Below, piece after piece: positions 17,001 to 24,877 of a DNA stretch of 64,000 nucleotides. The position numbers were made by a program, and so were the translations under genes. The stretch comes from Candidatus Bilophila faecipullorum (GTDB taxonomy: Bacteria > Desulfobacterota > Desulfovibrionia > Desulfovibrionales > Desulfovibrionaceae), in assembly GCA_944326695.1 (NCBI GenBank), contig CALVEZ010000006.1, forward strand, positions 1-64,000, read 5' to 3'. How positions within the stretch are numbered: position 1 is the first letter of the stretch; each line of letters starts with the position of its first letter. Below the pieces are notes generated by a model. It did no database searches, was not told the DNA's origin, and saw nothing but the letters and a program-made list of their open reading frames with translations.

Positions 17001-18290
17001 GAACGGCATCCTTTGCTGAAAATTCCTCAAAAACGCGGTGCGGGGCGCTGGGGCCCGGCAGCGGCTTTGGTCCTCAGCCTTTTGGCGGGGTGCGCCGCGC
17101 CGCTTCCTTCGCCCCCTGTGGAGCGCAAGGTTCCGGTCGAGACGCTCGTGCCGGAAAGCGAAGAGCGGGCTGCGGCCCTGGCCGCCGGTTTGGATCGGGC
17201 GGGGCAGGGGCTGCGCTCGTGGACGGAACTTGCCCCGGCTCTGCGGGCCAGCCGCGCCCACATCGCCGGGCGCGAAGCCGGACAGGTGGCCGTGGCCCAC
17301 GGCGACCTTGCGGTGACGTGGGGGGATGTGGCGCGGACGCTGGAACGGCTGGAAAGTCTGCTCCCTCGTCTGGACGCCGAACCGGGCCTGCTGGCGGAGA
17401 AGTTCCGTTGGATCAGGCTGCGGGAAGGCGCGGCGTTTTCGGGATACTATGAGCCCGTCGTCAAGGCAAGCCGCACGCGGCGGCCCGGCTACGAGACGCC
17501 GCTCTACCGCCTGCCGCCGGATTTGCGACAGTTGAATCTGGGCCGCTTCCAGACCGAACTTATCGGCCAGCGCATCGCCTATCGTTTGAGCAAGGGCGAG
17601 CCCATACCTTATTATACAAGGGCGGACATCGACGGGCTGGACGGCAAGCCGGGCGTCCTGCGCGGCAAGGGCCTTGAGCTGGCGTGGCTTTCCGATCCCG
17701 TGGACGCCTTTTTTCTGCATGTGCAGGGTTCCGGGCGGCTGCGCTTCGAGGACGGGCGGGAGATGGCCGTACGCTTCGCGGGCTCCAACGGCAGGCCCTA
17801 TGTGAGCATTGGCCGTTATCTGGAGGATCAGGGGGCCATCCCGCCGGGAGAGGTGAGCATGCAGTCCATCCGCCGCTGGCTGCGGGAGCATCCGGCTTTG
17901 CGCGACGACGTGCTGCGGCGCAACGAGCGCTACATCTTTTTCCGCAAGGGGCCGGAAACGCCCGCGGGCGGCGTCGCCTCCGGGCCGGTGGGCAGCATGG
18001 GCACGCCCTTGAGCCCGATGGTGACGCTGGCCGTGGATCGCCGGACCTTCCCCCTCGGCGCGGTCATCGCCTTTGACGTCCCCCTCCCCGATCCGGCTTC
18101 TCCCGCCGCCTCGGGCCAGCCGCTGAAGACGCGGCCCCTGTGCGGCCTTGGCCTCGCGCAGGATACCGGGGAGGCGATCAAGGGACGCCGGGTCGATCTC
18201 TTCTGCGGCAAGGGCGCGCGGGCCGCGTACATCGCCGGACACCTGAACGGCCCCGGAGAGGTCTGGCTGCTGCTGGCGCGTGACGAGTGA
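16995..18290 (+). CDS. mltA: Membrane-bound lytic murein transglycosylase A (lipoprotein)
   Basis: About 431 aa. The N-terminus has a lipoprotein signal: basic KIPQKRGAGR, a hydrophobic run PAAALVLSLLAG and a lipobox LLAGC with the acylated cysteine. MltA features: FSGYYEPVVKASRTR, FFLHVQGSGRLRFEDGR, and a C-terminal 3D domain with GLAQDTGEAIKGRRVDLFCG (catalytic Asp in QDTG). It cleaves peptidoglycan between MurNAc and GlcNAc, forming 1,6-anhydroMurNAc. No ATG fits: GTG at 16995 (GGGAG ten bases upstream) and TTG at 17013 are the candidates; the first is used. Monocistronic, ending at a strong terminator. Confidence 0.88.
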   Translation: MHERHPLLKIPQKRGAGRWGPAAALVLSLLAGCAAPLPSPPVERKVPVETLVPESEERAAALAAGLDRAGQGLRSWTELAPALRASRAHIAGREAGQVAVAHGDLAVTWGDVARTLERLESLLPRLDAEPGLLAEKFRWIRLREGAAFSGYYEPVVKASRTRRPGYETPLYRLPPDLRQLNLGRFQTELIGQRIAYRLSKGEPIPYYTRADIDGLDGKPGVLRGKGLELAWLSDPVDAFFLHVQGSGRLRFEDGREMAVRFAGSNGRPYVSIGRYLEDQGAIPPGEVSMQSIRRWLREHPALRDDVLRRNERYIFFRKGPETPAGGVASGPVGSMGTPLSPMVTLAVDRRTFPLGAVIAFDVPLPDPASPAASGQPLKTRPLCGLGLAQDTGEAIKGRRVDLFCGKGARAAYIAGHLNGPGEVWLLLARDE

Positions 18291-18296
18291 ACACAC

Positions 18297-18330
18297 CCCC
18301 GCTTGAAAAGGCGGGGTTTTTCTTTTTTTG
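18297..18330 (+). terminator. Intrinsic terminator after mltA
   Basis: CCCCGC/GCGGGG arms with an extended T-G/T-A top and a GAAA loop (18297-18316), followed by a T-rich run TTTTTCTTTTTTT. Confidence 0.88.
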
Positions 18331-18460
18331 GCGCTTTCCTTGAAGGCAGCATCCTTGAAGGCGGTATTCTTTGCCTGTGGCCTTTTCTGAATGGCGGTTT
18401 GTCTATGACGGTTTCTCTGCGCGCCGTCCCGCCCTCTTCGTGGTGAGGCGGGGAGGTCTC

Positions 18461-18496
18461 CTTCCTTCCTTCCTTCCTTCCTTCCTTCCTTCCTTC
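18461..18496. repeat. Perfect tetranucleotide repeat (CTTC x 9)
   Basis: Nine uninterrupted CTTC units in the gap between mltA and desulfoferrodoxin, about 240 bp before the latter's ATG. The tract is followed by pyrimidine-rich DNA to about 18620 and then an AT-rich stretch with ATTAA and TTAAT arms around TAACG (about 18664-18678). It is not inside a convincing gene. A nine-unit tract is long enough to slip during replication. Confidence 0.9.
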
Positions 18497-18736
18497 GGTG
18501 TGTTTTCCTCGTCGTATTTCCCGCAGACACGCTGCGAAAGCGCCGGAGGGCGAGGGGATGTGCCTCTCCCCTCCTTTTTCTCTCTTCCCCTCTTTCTTTT
18601 TCCCTTTTTCTTTCTTCTTGCTCTCCATTTTTTGCTGGACAGACTTTATAAATAGTAGTAGAAATTAATAACGTTAATCACGCGATGAAGGTTCGCTTTT
18701 TCACCGTCTTATCTTTTTTTTCGGAGGAAAGAAACA

Positions 18737-19120
18737 ATGACGTACCGTTACCAGCTTTACAAATGCCCCGTCTGCGGCACCGTGACCGAAATCGTCCATG
18801 ACGGCGTCAGCGCCATGATCTGCTGCGGCAAGACGATGGAACTGCTTGACGACCGTGAGCCCGTCGGCACCCGCGAATCCCACATGCCCGTGGTGGAAGC
18901 CACCGAAAACGGCTGCAAGGTGAGCGTGGGCTCCAAGCTGCACGGCATGGAAGCCGATCACCTCATCGAATGGGCCGAAATCCGCACGGCGGACGACACC
19001 GTTCTGCGCAAGTATTTCAAGGCCGGGGACACGCCCGTAGCCGAATTCCCCGTCCCGGCGGACAAGGTCGTCTTTGCCCGCGCTTTCTGTAATAAGCATG
19101 GCGCCTGGCGCGCGAAATAG
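18737..19120 (+). CDS. dfx: Desulfoferrodoxin (superoxide reductase)
   Basis: 127 aa, full two-domain size. The N-terminal desulforedoxin-like domain binds centre I through CPVC (10, 13) and CC (about 29-30). The C-terminal domain holds the square-pyramidal centre II: ESHMP, HGMEADHLIEW and CNKHGAW give the histidine and cysteine ligands. It reduces superoxide to hydrogen peroxide in the cytoplasm of anaerobes without making oxygen. In several Desulfovibrio it is followed by rubredoxin and roo genes; here it stands alone with its own terminator. GGAGG lies upstream of the ATG. Confidence 0.96.
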   Translation: MTYRYQLYKCPVCGTVTEIVHDGVSAMICCGKTMELLDDREPVGTRESHMPVVEATENGCKVSVGSKLHGMEADHLIEWAEIRTADDTVLRKYFKAGDTPVAEFPVPADKVVFARAFCNKHGAWRAK

Positions 19121-19137
19121 GCGGTGACGCCTCTTCA

Positions 19138-19171
19138 AGCCCCCCTTTCTGCGGAGAGGGGGGCTTTTTTT
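19138..19171 (+). terminator. Intrinsic terminator after desulfoferrodoxin
   Basis: AGCCCCCC and GGGGGGCT arms with an inner TCT/AGA pair, followed by seven T residues. Confidence 0.9.
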
Positions 19172-19364
19172 ATGCCGGCGGCCTTGCGCCCTGAAAGGGA
19201 TGCCGGGTCGCTTTGCAAAAAGGGGTGATCATCCGCCCAGTCAAGGGAGGGAAACGGGGAAATGAAAATCAAGAGTGACGCCTTGTTGAGGCCGTCCGTT
19301 CGGGAGGCCCGGATCGTGAGCGATGGGCGCAAGGCTTTTTTTGAAGAAAATATTTCCAAAAAAC

Positions 19365-19382
19365 GTCATGTATTATCATGAC
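19365..19382. promoter_or_regulatory. Operator-like palindrome upstream of frd
   Basis: GTCATG-TATTAT-CATGAC is a perfect 6-6-6 inverted repeat in AT-rich DNA, about 115 bp before the predicted frd promoter. A second inverted repeat, TGTTC-GATT-GAACA, lies at about 19472-19485, just upstream of the -35 box. Either could bind a dimeric regulator; which one is unknown. Confidence 0.45.
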
Positions 19383-19497
19383 TTGTTTGTAATAAAAGTA
19401 GCTCCCAATAAGGTGTTTTGGTGTAAGCGGTGATAAACGTAGAAATTCTTTTATGAACAAAGTGCCATAACTGTTCGATTGAACAAATAACGCTTGG

Positions 19498-19526
19498 TTG
19501 ACAGAAATGAAAAAGTATCCTTTAAA
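19498..19526 (+). promoter_or_regulatory. Predicted sigma-70 promoter of the frdCAB operon
   Basis: A perfect -35 TTGACA (19498-19503), a 17-bp spacer and TTTAAA (19521-19526) as -10 box (4 of 6 consensus bases). It lies about 150 bp before frdC, so the transcript would have a long leader. The remaining part of 19172-19675 is AT-rich and holds no gene that I can support. Confidence 0.55.
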
Positions 19527-19675
19527 CTGACCTGAAGTCTAGGGAAGTTCATAAAACCTCAAACACGACTGATAATGCGTGGGGCATAAAAGCATCGGTC
19601 GGAATAAGGAGTTGGGAAGGTTTAGAAACAGAGAGGGCAGGTTCTTTTTTTTATCATTGAGGAGGAGATCAAAAA

Positions 19676-20326
19676 ATGGATCAAGCGAACATTACGTCTC
19701 ATGTCAAATTGCGCAGCAATATTTCGGGATATACCGATGTTGTGCAAATGCTCACCGGTGTCTTGCTGTGCCTCTTCGTGTTCATGCACATGTTGCTCGT
19801 TTCGAGCGTCATTCTCAGCCCGAATTTGATGAACGGCATCGCCGGATTCCTTGAAACCTCCTATCTTGCCCAGATAGGCGGCCCCATCCTTTTGCTCGTC
19901 ATCGTGCTGCACTTTATCCTCGCCGCCCGCAAAATGCCGTTCAGCCCGGTTGAATTGCGCGAATTCTGGCGTCAGGCCCGCATGATGCACCACCTCGACA
20001 CGTGGCTGTGGCTCGTGCAGGTGGTCACCGCGATCATCATTCTCGTGCTGGCCAGCGCCCACGTGATCAACATCCTCTCCAACCTGCCTATTTCCGCGCA
20101 GAAAAGCGCCGCCGCCATTCAGGGCGGCATGGTGCCCTTCTATCTGCTCCTTTTCGCCGCCGTGGACCTGCATATCGCCATCGGGCTCTACCGCATCGGC
20201 GTGAAGTTCGGCATCCTGACCCGCGAAAACCGTCTTCAGTGGCGCAAGTACGCCCTCTATCTGGTGATCGGTCTGGCCCTGCTGAGTCTGGCAACCCACT
20301 ACAGCTTCGCCACGCTGGCTATCTAA
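19676..20326 (+). CDS. frdC: Fumarate reductase/succinate dehydrogenase cytochrome b subunit
   Basis: 216 aa with five hydrophobic helices, as in the single-anchor di-haem subunit of epsilon-type (Wolinella-like) quinol:fumarate reductases. Haem-ligand histidines are likely in helix I (FVFMHMLLV), after helix II (IVLHFILAA), in helix IV (SAHVINIL) and in helix V (AVDLHIAIGLYR). It anchors the flavoprotein and iron-sulfur subunits and exchanges electrons with menaquinol. AGGAGGAG precedes the ATG. First gene of frdC-frdA-frdB. Confidence 0.93.
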   Translation: MDQANITSHVKLRSNISGYTDVVQMLTGVLLCLFVFMHMLLVSSVILSPNLMNGIAGFLETSYLAQIGGPILLLVIVLHFILAARKMPFSPVELREFWRQARMMHHLDTWLWLVQVVTAIIILVLASAHVINILSNLPISAQKSAAAIQGGMVPFYLLLFAAVDLHIAIGLYRIGVKFGILTRENRLQWRKYALYLVIGLALLSLATHYSFATLAI

Positions 20327-20339
20327 GGGAGGGCGTCAT

Positions 20340-22214
20340 ATGAGAACGATTTATTCCGATGTGTTGTGTATTGGTGCGGGGCTTGCCGGGGAGCGCGTGG
20401 CGCTGGCCGCGGCTATGGAAGGCTTCCACACGATCTGTCTTTCCGTCGTTCCTCCCCGCCGTTCGCACTCTTCTGCGGCGCAGGGCGGCATGCAGGCCGG
20501 CCTCGGCAACGCGGTGATGGCCAAGGGCGACAGCCCCGACATCCATTTTGCCGATACCGTGAAGGGTTCGGACTGGGGCTGCGATCAGGAAGTGGCGCGC
20601 ATCTTCGCCGACACCGCCCCCATCGTCATGCGCGAAATGGCCCATTGGGGCGTGCCGTGGAACCGCGTCGTCGCGGGCAAGCACATCTATTATAAGGGCG
20701 GCAAGCCCTTCGAGGCCGAAGAGGACGCCGCCAAGCACGGCCTTATCCACGCCCGCGCCTTCGGCGGCACGGCGAAATGGCGCACCTGCTACACGGCTGA
20801 CGGTACGGGCCGTTCCGTGCTCAACACCCTCGACAGCAAATGCCTCCAGTACGGCGTGGAAATCCATGACCGTATGCAGGCCGAAGCCCTGATCCACGAC
20901 GGCGAGCGCTGCATGGGCGCGATTGTCCGTTCCCTGCGCGACGGCGAGCTTGTCGCCTACGTCGCCAAGGCGACCCTCATCGCCACGGGCGGCTATGGCC
21001 GCATTTACCGCGCCACCACCAACGCCGTCATCTGCGACGGCGGCGGTCAGATATGCGCCCTCAACACGGGCGTGGTGTCTCTCGGCAACATGGAAGCCAT
21101 CCAGTTCCACCCCACCGGCAGCGTGCCTACGGACATTCTGATGACCGAAGGTTGCCGCGGCGACGGCGGGACGCTCCTTGACGTGAACGAATACCGTTTC
21201 ATGCCCGACTATGAGCCCGAAAAGGCCGAGCTTGCCTCCCGCGACGTGGTATCCCGTCGCATGACCGAGCACATGCGCAAGGGCTTCGGCGTGAAGAGCC
21301 CCTACGGTGACCACCTGTGGTTGGACATCCGGCATCTGGGTGAAAAGCACATCACGACGAAACTGCGTGAAATCTATGATATCTGCACGCACTTCCTCGG
21401 CGTGAACCCGATTCATCAGCTCATCCCCGTGCGTCCCACCCACCACTATTCGATGGGCGGCGTGCGCACGAACAAGGACGGCCACGCCTACGGTCTGAAG
21501 GGCCTGTTCGCCGCGGGTGAAGCGGCCTGCTGGGACCTGCACGGCTTCAACCGTCTTGGCGGCAACTCGCTCGCCGAAACCGTGGTCGCGGGCCGCTACA
21601 TCGGCAGCAAGCTCGTCGAGTACCTCAAGGGCACCGAAAGCTCGTTCAAGACGGAAGCCGTCAACGACGCCCACAAGCTCGTTGCCAAGACCATCGACGA
21701 CATCGTCAGCGGGCGCAACGGCAAGGAAAACTGCTTTGAAATCCGCAATGCCATGCAGGACATCATGATGGACGACGTGGGGATTTTCCGTAACGCAGGC
21801 GACCTTCAGAAGGGCGTCGACGCGTTGCTGGAACTCTCCGAACGCGCGAAGCACATCGGCCTGCACGGGAACGTGAAGGGCTTCACGCCCGAGCTGTCCA
21901 TGGCCCTGCGCGTGCCCGGCATGCTCAAGCTGGCCCTGTGCACCGCCTATGGCGCGCTCCAGCGCACCGAATCCCGCGGCGCGCATACCCGCGAAGATTA
22001 CCCCGAGCGTAACGACGCCAAATGGTTGAATCGGACGCTCGCCACCTGGAAGGAAGGCGACTCCCTGCCCACCCTCACCTACGAAGATGCCTCTCCGTGG
22101 TTTGAACTGCCTCCGGGCGAACGCGGCTACGGCGGCGGCAAGATCATTCCCGCCGAGATTCCCGCCGACAAGATCAAGACCAAGGAAGAGGCGGAAGAAG
22201 TCATCGGCAAGTAA
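20340..22214 (+). CDS. frdA: Fumarate reductase/succinate dehydrogenase flavoprotein subunit
   Basis: 624 aa. FAD-binding GAGLAGERVALAAA near the N-terminus, the covalent-flavin region RRSHSSAAQGGMQAGLGN (histidine before SSAAQGG carries the FAD), the active-site HPTGSVP region, and R-rich MTEHMRKG. C-terminal helices complete the fold. It reduces fumarate to succinate, or the reverse, with electrons from FrdB. Starts 13 nt after frdC with GGGAGG upstream. The Frd/Sdh direction is not decided by sequence; the C-A-B order and the anaerobic context favour fumarate reduction. Confidence 0.95.
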   Translation: MRTIYSDVLCIGAGLAGERVALAAAMEGFHTICLSVVPPRRSHSSAAQGGMQAGLGNAVMAKGDSPDIHFADTVKGSDWGCDQEVARIFADTAPIVMREMAHWGVPWNRVVAGKHIYYKGGKPFEAEEDAAKHGLIHARAFGGTAKWRTCYTADGTGRSVLNTLDSKCLQYGVEIHDRMQAEALIHDGERCMGAIVRSLRDGELVAYVAKATLIATGGYGRIYRATTNAVICDGGGQICALNTGVVSLGNMEAIQFHPTGSVPTDILMTEGCRGDGGTLLDVNEYRFMPDYEPEKAELASRDVVSRRMTEHMRKGFGVKSPYGDHLWLDIRHLGEKHITTKLREIYDICTHFLGVNPIHQLIPVRPTHHYSMGGVRTNKDGHAYGLKGLFAAGEAACWDLHGFNRLGGNSLAETVVAGRYIGSKLVEYLKGTESSFKTEAVNDAHKLVAKTIDDIVSGRNGKENCFEIRNAMQDIMMDDVGIFRNAGDLQKGVDALLELSERAKHIGLHGNVKGFTPELSMALRVPGMLKLALCTAYGALQRTESRGAHTREDYPERNDAKWLNRTLATWKEGDSLPTLTYEDASPWFELPPGERGYGGGKIIPAEIPADKIKTKEEAEEVIGK

Positions 22215-22352
22215 GGGCGTATTCCGGGGAAGAGGAAGCCGTCCCGCAACGGAGGCTTTCCTCCCCGGCCTCTCCCCGCCCGGAGCGTCTCCGCTTGCCG
22301 GAAAAGGGGAAGGAGAAGGCAACACATCTTTTTCCATTGATTGGGAGTTAGA

Positions 22353-23138
22353 ATGAGTCGCAAATTGCATATTGAGGTGTTCCGGTACAATCCGCTTGAT
22401 CCCGCCTCCGTGCCGCACATGCAGTCCTTCTACGTGGAGGAATACAGCTCGATGACCCTCTTTATCGCGCTGAACATCATCCGCGAGCAGCAGGACCCGA
22501 GCCTCCAGTTCGACTTCTGCTGTCGCGCCGGCATCTGCGGTTCCTGCGGCATGGTCATCAACGGTCGCCCCGGCCTCGCCTGCCACACGCAGACGAAGGA
22601 CCTGCCCGATCACATCGTCCTGCATCCGCTGCCGATCTTCCGGCTGATCGGGGACCTGTCCGTCGACACCGGCGTCTGGTTCCGCGACGTGGGCCGCAAA
22701 ATCGAGGCGTGGGTGCACTCGCAGGACAAGGCCTTCGATCCGACCGCCGAAGAGGAGCGTATGGAAAACGAGCTGGCCGAGCAGATTTTCGAGCTTGACC
22801 GCTGCATCGAATGCGGCTGCTGCATCGCCGCCTGCGGCACGGCCCGGATGCGCAAGGACTTCCTCGGCGCGGCCACCATCAACCGTCTGGCCCGTTTCTA
22901 CATCGATCCGCGCGACAATCGTTCCGAAGACGAGTATTATGACGTGATCGGCAACGATCAGGGCGTTTTCGGCTGCATGGGGCTGCTCGGCTGTGAAGAC
23001 GTCTGCCCGAAGAAGATTCCCTTGCAGGATCAGCTCGGCATCATGCGCCGGATGCTGGCCCTCAAGTCGGTCAAGGGCATTCTGCCCAAGGCGCTCTACG
23101 AAAAGTTCAAGGGCTGCGGCTCGCACTGCCACAGCTAG
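22353..23138 (+). CDS. frdB: Fumarate reductase/succinate dehydrogenase iron-sulfur subunit
   Basis: 261 aa from the ATG at 22353 (GGGAG upstream). Plant-type [2Fe-2S] motif CCRAGICGSCGMVINGRPGLAC split across the N-terminal domain, then CIECGCCIAACG for the [4Fe-4S] cluster and CMGLLGCEDVCPKKIP for the remaining clusters. It relays electrons between FrdC haems and the FrdA flavin. 138 bp separate it from frdA, holding a partial GC-rich inverted repeat but no gene. Confidence 0.94.
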   Translation: MSRKLHIEVFRYNPLDPASVPHMQSFYVEEYSSMTLFIALNIIREQQDPSLQFDFCCRAGICGSCGMVINGRPGLACHTQTKDLPDHIVLHPLPIFRLIGDLSVDTGVWFRDVGRKIEAWVHSQDKAFDPTAEEERMENELAEQIFELDRCIECGCCIAACGTARMRKDFLGAATINRLARFYIDPRDNRSEDEYYDVIGNDQGVFGCMGLLGCEDVCPKKIPLQDQLGIMRRMLALKSVKGILPKALYEKFKGCGSHCHS

Positions 23139-23144
23139 GGGATG

Positions 23145-23230
23145 ATGCCTCCGGCGGCAAGGGCTTGCCGCCCTTGACCCGCTTGGGGGGCATGATGCCC
23201 CCCAAACCCCCTCGATGTGGGAGAAATGGC
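23145..23230 (+). repeat. Family B double-hairpin repeat, copy 2
   Basis: Starts 7 nt after the frdB stop codon with GCCTCCGGCGGCAAGGG, followed by a GGCAAGGGC/GCCCTTGACC hairpin and by the perfect hairpin GGGGGGCATGATGCCCCCC, then CAAACCCCCTCGATGTGGGA. Compensatory changes (GCATGATGC for GAATGATTC of copy 1) keep the stem paired. It is followed by GAGAAATGGCG/CGCCGTTTCTC, a third inverted repeat. Confidence 0.85.
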
Positions 23231-23381
23231 GTCGCCGTTTCTCCCACAGGTACGGAATCGCCATGAAGCGCTTGCGGAAGGCCGGAGGGATGGAGGCGCA
23301 GGGTTCGGGCCTTTGGCCGGATGGTTCCCCGGTGATGGCAACAGGTGATGATACAAACTTTTTTCAGAAGGATGATGCGAC

Positions 23382-24698
23382 ATGGCCTTGTTTACGCGGG
23401 AAGAAGCCCTCGAATATCATAGAACGCCCCGTCACGGGAAAACGGAAGTGGTGCTGACCAAGCGCTGCGAAAGCCAGAAAGACCTCTCCCTCGCCTATTC
23501 GCCGGGCGTGGCCGAGGCGTGCAAGGCCATCGCGGAGGATCAGACGCTGGTGTCCGAATACACGGGCCGCGCCAACCTCGTGGCCGTCATTTCCGACGGC
23601 ACCGCCGTCCTCGGCCTCGGCAACATCGGACCCTACGCGGCCAAGCCGGTCATGGAGGGCAAGGGCGTCCTCTTCAAGAATTTCGCGGACGTGGATGTTT
23701 TTGATCTCTGTCTGAAGACGGGCAGCCCCGAGGAATTCATCGCGGCGGTGAAGACCATGGAGCCCACCTTCGGCGGCATCAACCTTGAGGACATCAAGGC
23801 CCCCGAGTGCTTCGTCATCGAGGAGACGCTGAAAAAGGAAATGAACATCCCGGTTTTCCACGACGACCAGCACGGCACGGCCATCATTTCCGGCGCGGCG
23901 CTGCTCAACGCCTGCGAGCTGACGGGCCGCAGGATTGAGGACGCGGTCGTGGTGGTCGTGGGCGCGGGCGCGGCGGGCATGGCCTGTTCGCGTTTCTACT
24001 GCGCGCTCGGCGTCAAACGGGAAAACATCCGCATGTTCGATTCCAAGGGCCTTATCCACAAGAAACGCGCGGGTGTCGCCCCCTACAAGATGGAATTCGC
24101 GCAGGAGGAAGACCTCGGCACGCTGGCCGACTGTATGAAGGGCGCGGACCTCTTCCTCGGGCTTTCCACCAAGAATCTGGTTTCGCAGGACATGGTCCGC
24201 TCCATGGCCGACAAGCCCATCCTCTTCGCGATGGCCAACCCCGATCCCGAAATCTCCTATGAGGACGCCAAGGCCGCCCGGCCCGACTGCATCATGGGGA
24301 CGGGCCGCTCCGACTACCCGAACCAGATCAACAACGTGTCCGGCTTCCCCTACATCTTCCGCGGCGCGCTCGATGTGGAGGCCACGGAGATCAACGAGGC
24401 CATGAAGATCGCCGCTGCCCGCGCGCTGGCCGATCTCGCCAAGGAACCCGTCCCCGCCGAGGTCTGTGCGGCCTACAATGTGGACAGCCTTTCTTACGGC
24501 TTCGACTACATCATCCCCAAGCCGCTCGATCCGCGCATCCTGACGTGCATCACGCCCGCCGTGGCCAAGGCCGCCATGGAGACGGGCGTCGCCCGCAAGC
24601 GTATCGACGACCTTGACGCCTACGCCCGCGAGTTGCAGCTCCGGGTTCAGGCTTCGCACGACCGTATCCGGCCGTTCGTCGCTTCCTACTATAAGTAA
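23382..24698 (+). CDS. Malate dehydrogenase (oxaloacetate-decarboxylating), malic enzyme
   Basis: 438 aa, the single-domain bacterial malic enzyme without the phosphotransacetylase tail found in long MaeB proteins. Early [18 protein letters not shown] (catalytic tyrosine region), [28 protein letters not shown] (metal site), and the NAD(P)-binding motif [17 protein letters not shown]. It converts malate to pyruvate and CO2 with NAD(P)+ reduction. AGAAGGAT precedes the ATG. Placed between frdCAB and a dicarboxylate-type transporter it would link C4 acids to pyruvate and reducing power. Cofactor preference cannot be read safely. Confidence 0.94.
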   Translation: MALFTREEALEYHRTPRHGKTEVVLTKRCESQKDLSLAYSPGVAEACKAIAEDQTLVSEYTGRANLVAVISDGTAVLGLGNIGPYAAKPVMEGKGVLFKNFADVDVFDLCLKTGSPEEFIAAVKTMEPTFGGINLEDIKAPECFVIEETLKKEMNIPVFHDDQHGTAIISGAALLNACELTGRRIEDAVVVVVGAGAAGMACSRFYCALGVKRENIRMFDSKGLIHKKRAGVAPYKMEFAQEEDLGTLADCMKGADLFLGLSTKNLVSQDMVRSMADKPILFAMANPDPEISYEDAKAARPDCIMGTGRSDYPNQINNVSGFPYIFRGALDVEATEINEAMKIAAARALADLAKEPVPAEVCAAYNVDSLSYGFDYIIPKPLDPRILTCITPAVAKAAMETGVARKRIDDLDAYARELQLRVQASHDRIRPFVASYYK

Positions 24699-24704
24699 AA
24701 GAAA

Positions 24705-24739
24705 GCCCGCCCGTTTCCGTTGCAGCGGTGCGGGCGGGC
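24705..24739 (+). terminator. Hairpin after malic enzyme
   Basis: Perfect nine-base arms GCCCGCCCG and CGGGCGGGC starting 6 nt past the stop codon; only a short T-containing stretch follows, so it may be a weak intrinsic terminator. Confidence 0.65.
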
Positions 24740-24803
24740 GCCTTTCGGGAAAGGCCGCGTGTTTGGAGGAACCTCGGCCATATCTTGGGAGTCCCGTCAG
24801 GGG

Positions 24804-24825
24804 GGTCATCCACTGTGTGATGACC
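24804..24825. promoter_or_regulatory. Operator-like palindrome before the DASS transporter
   Basis: GGTCATC and GATGACC are perfect seven-base arms around CACTGTGT, 52 bp before the transporter ATG. The position fits a repressor or activator site. No regulator gene is adjacent. Confidence 0.4.
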
Positions 24826-24877
24826 ATCATACACTAACTTTTTTTGCTCATTTGGCAAGCAGGGAAGAGGTGTCTGT

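Noticed and set aside
18371..18655. Small open frame containing the CTTC tract (PSFLPSFLPSF) and its KEGRKEG antisense
   Set aside because: No ribosome site, no similarity and low complexity; the tract is better treated as intergenic.
20319..23264. 981-codon open frame on the minus strand opposite frdA and frdB
   Set aside because: It is the antisense shadow of GC-rich frd genes: His/Val/Gly-rich with no domain, while the plus strand has clear Frd motifs and ribosome sites.
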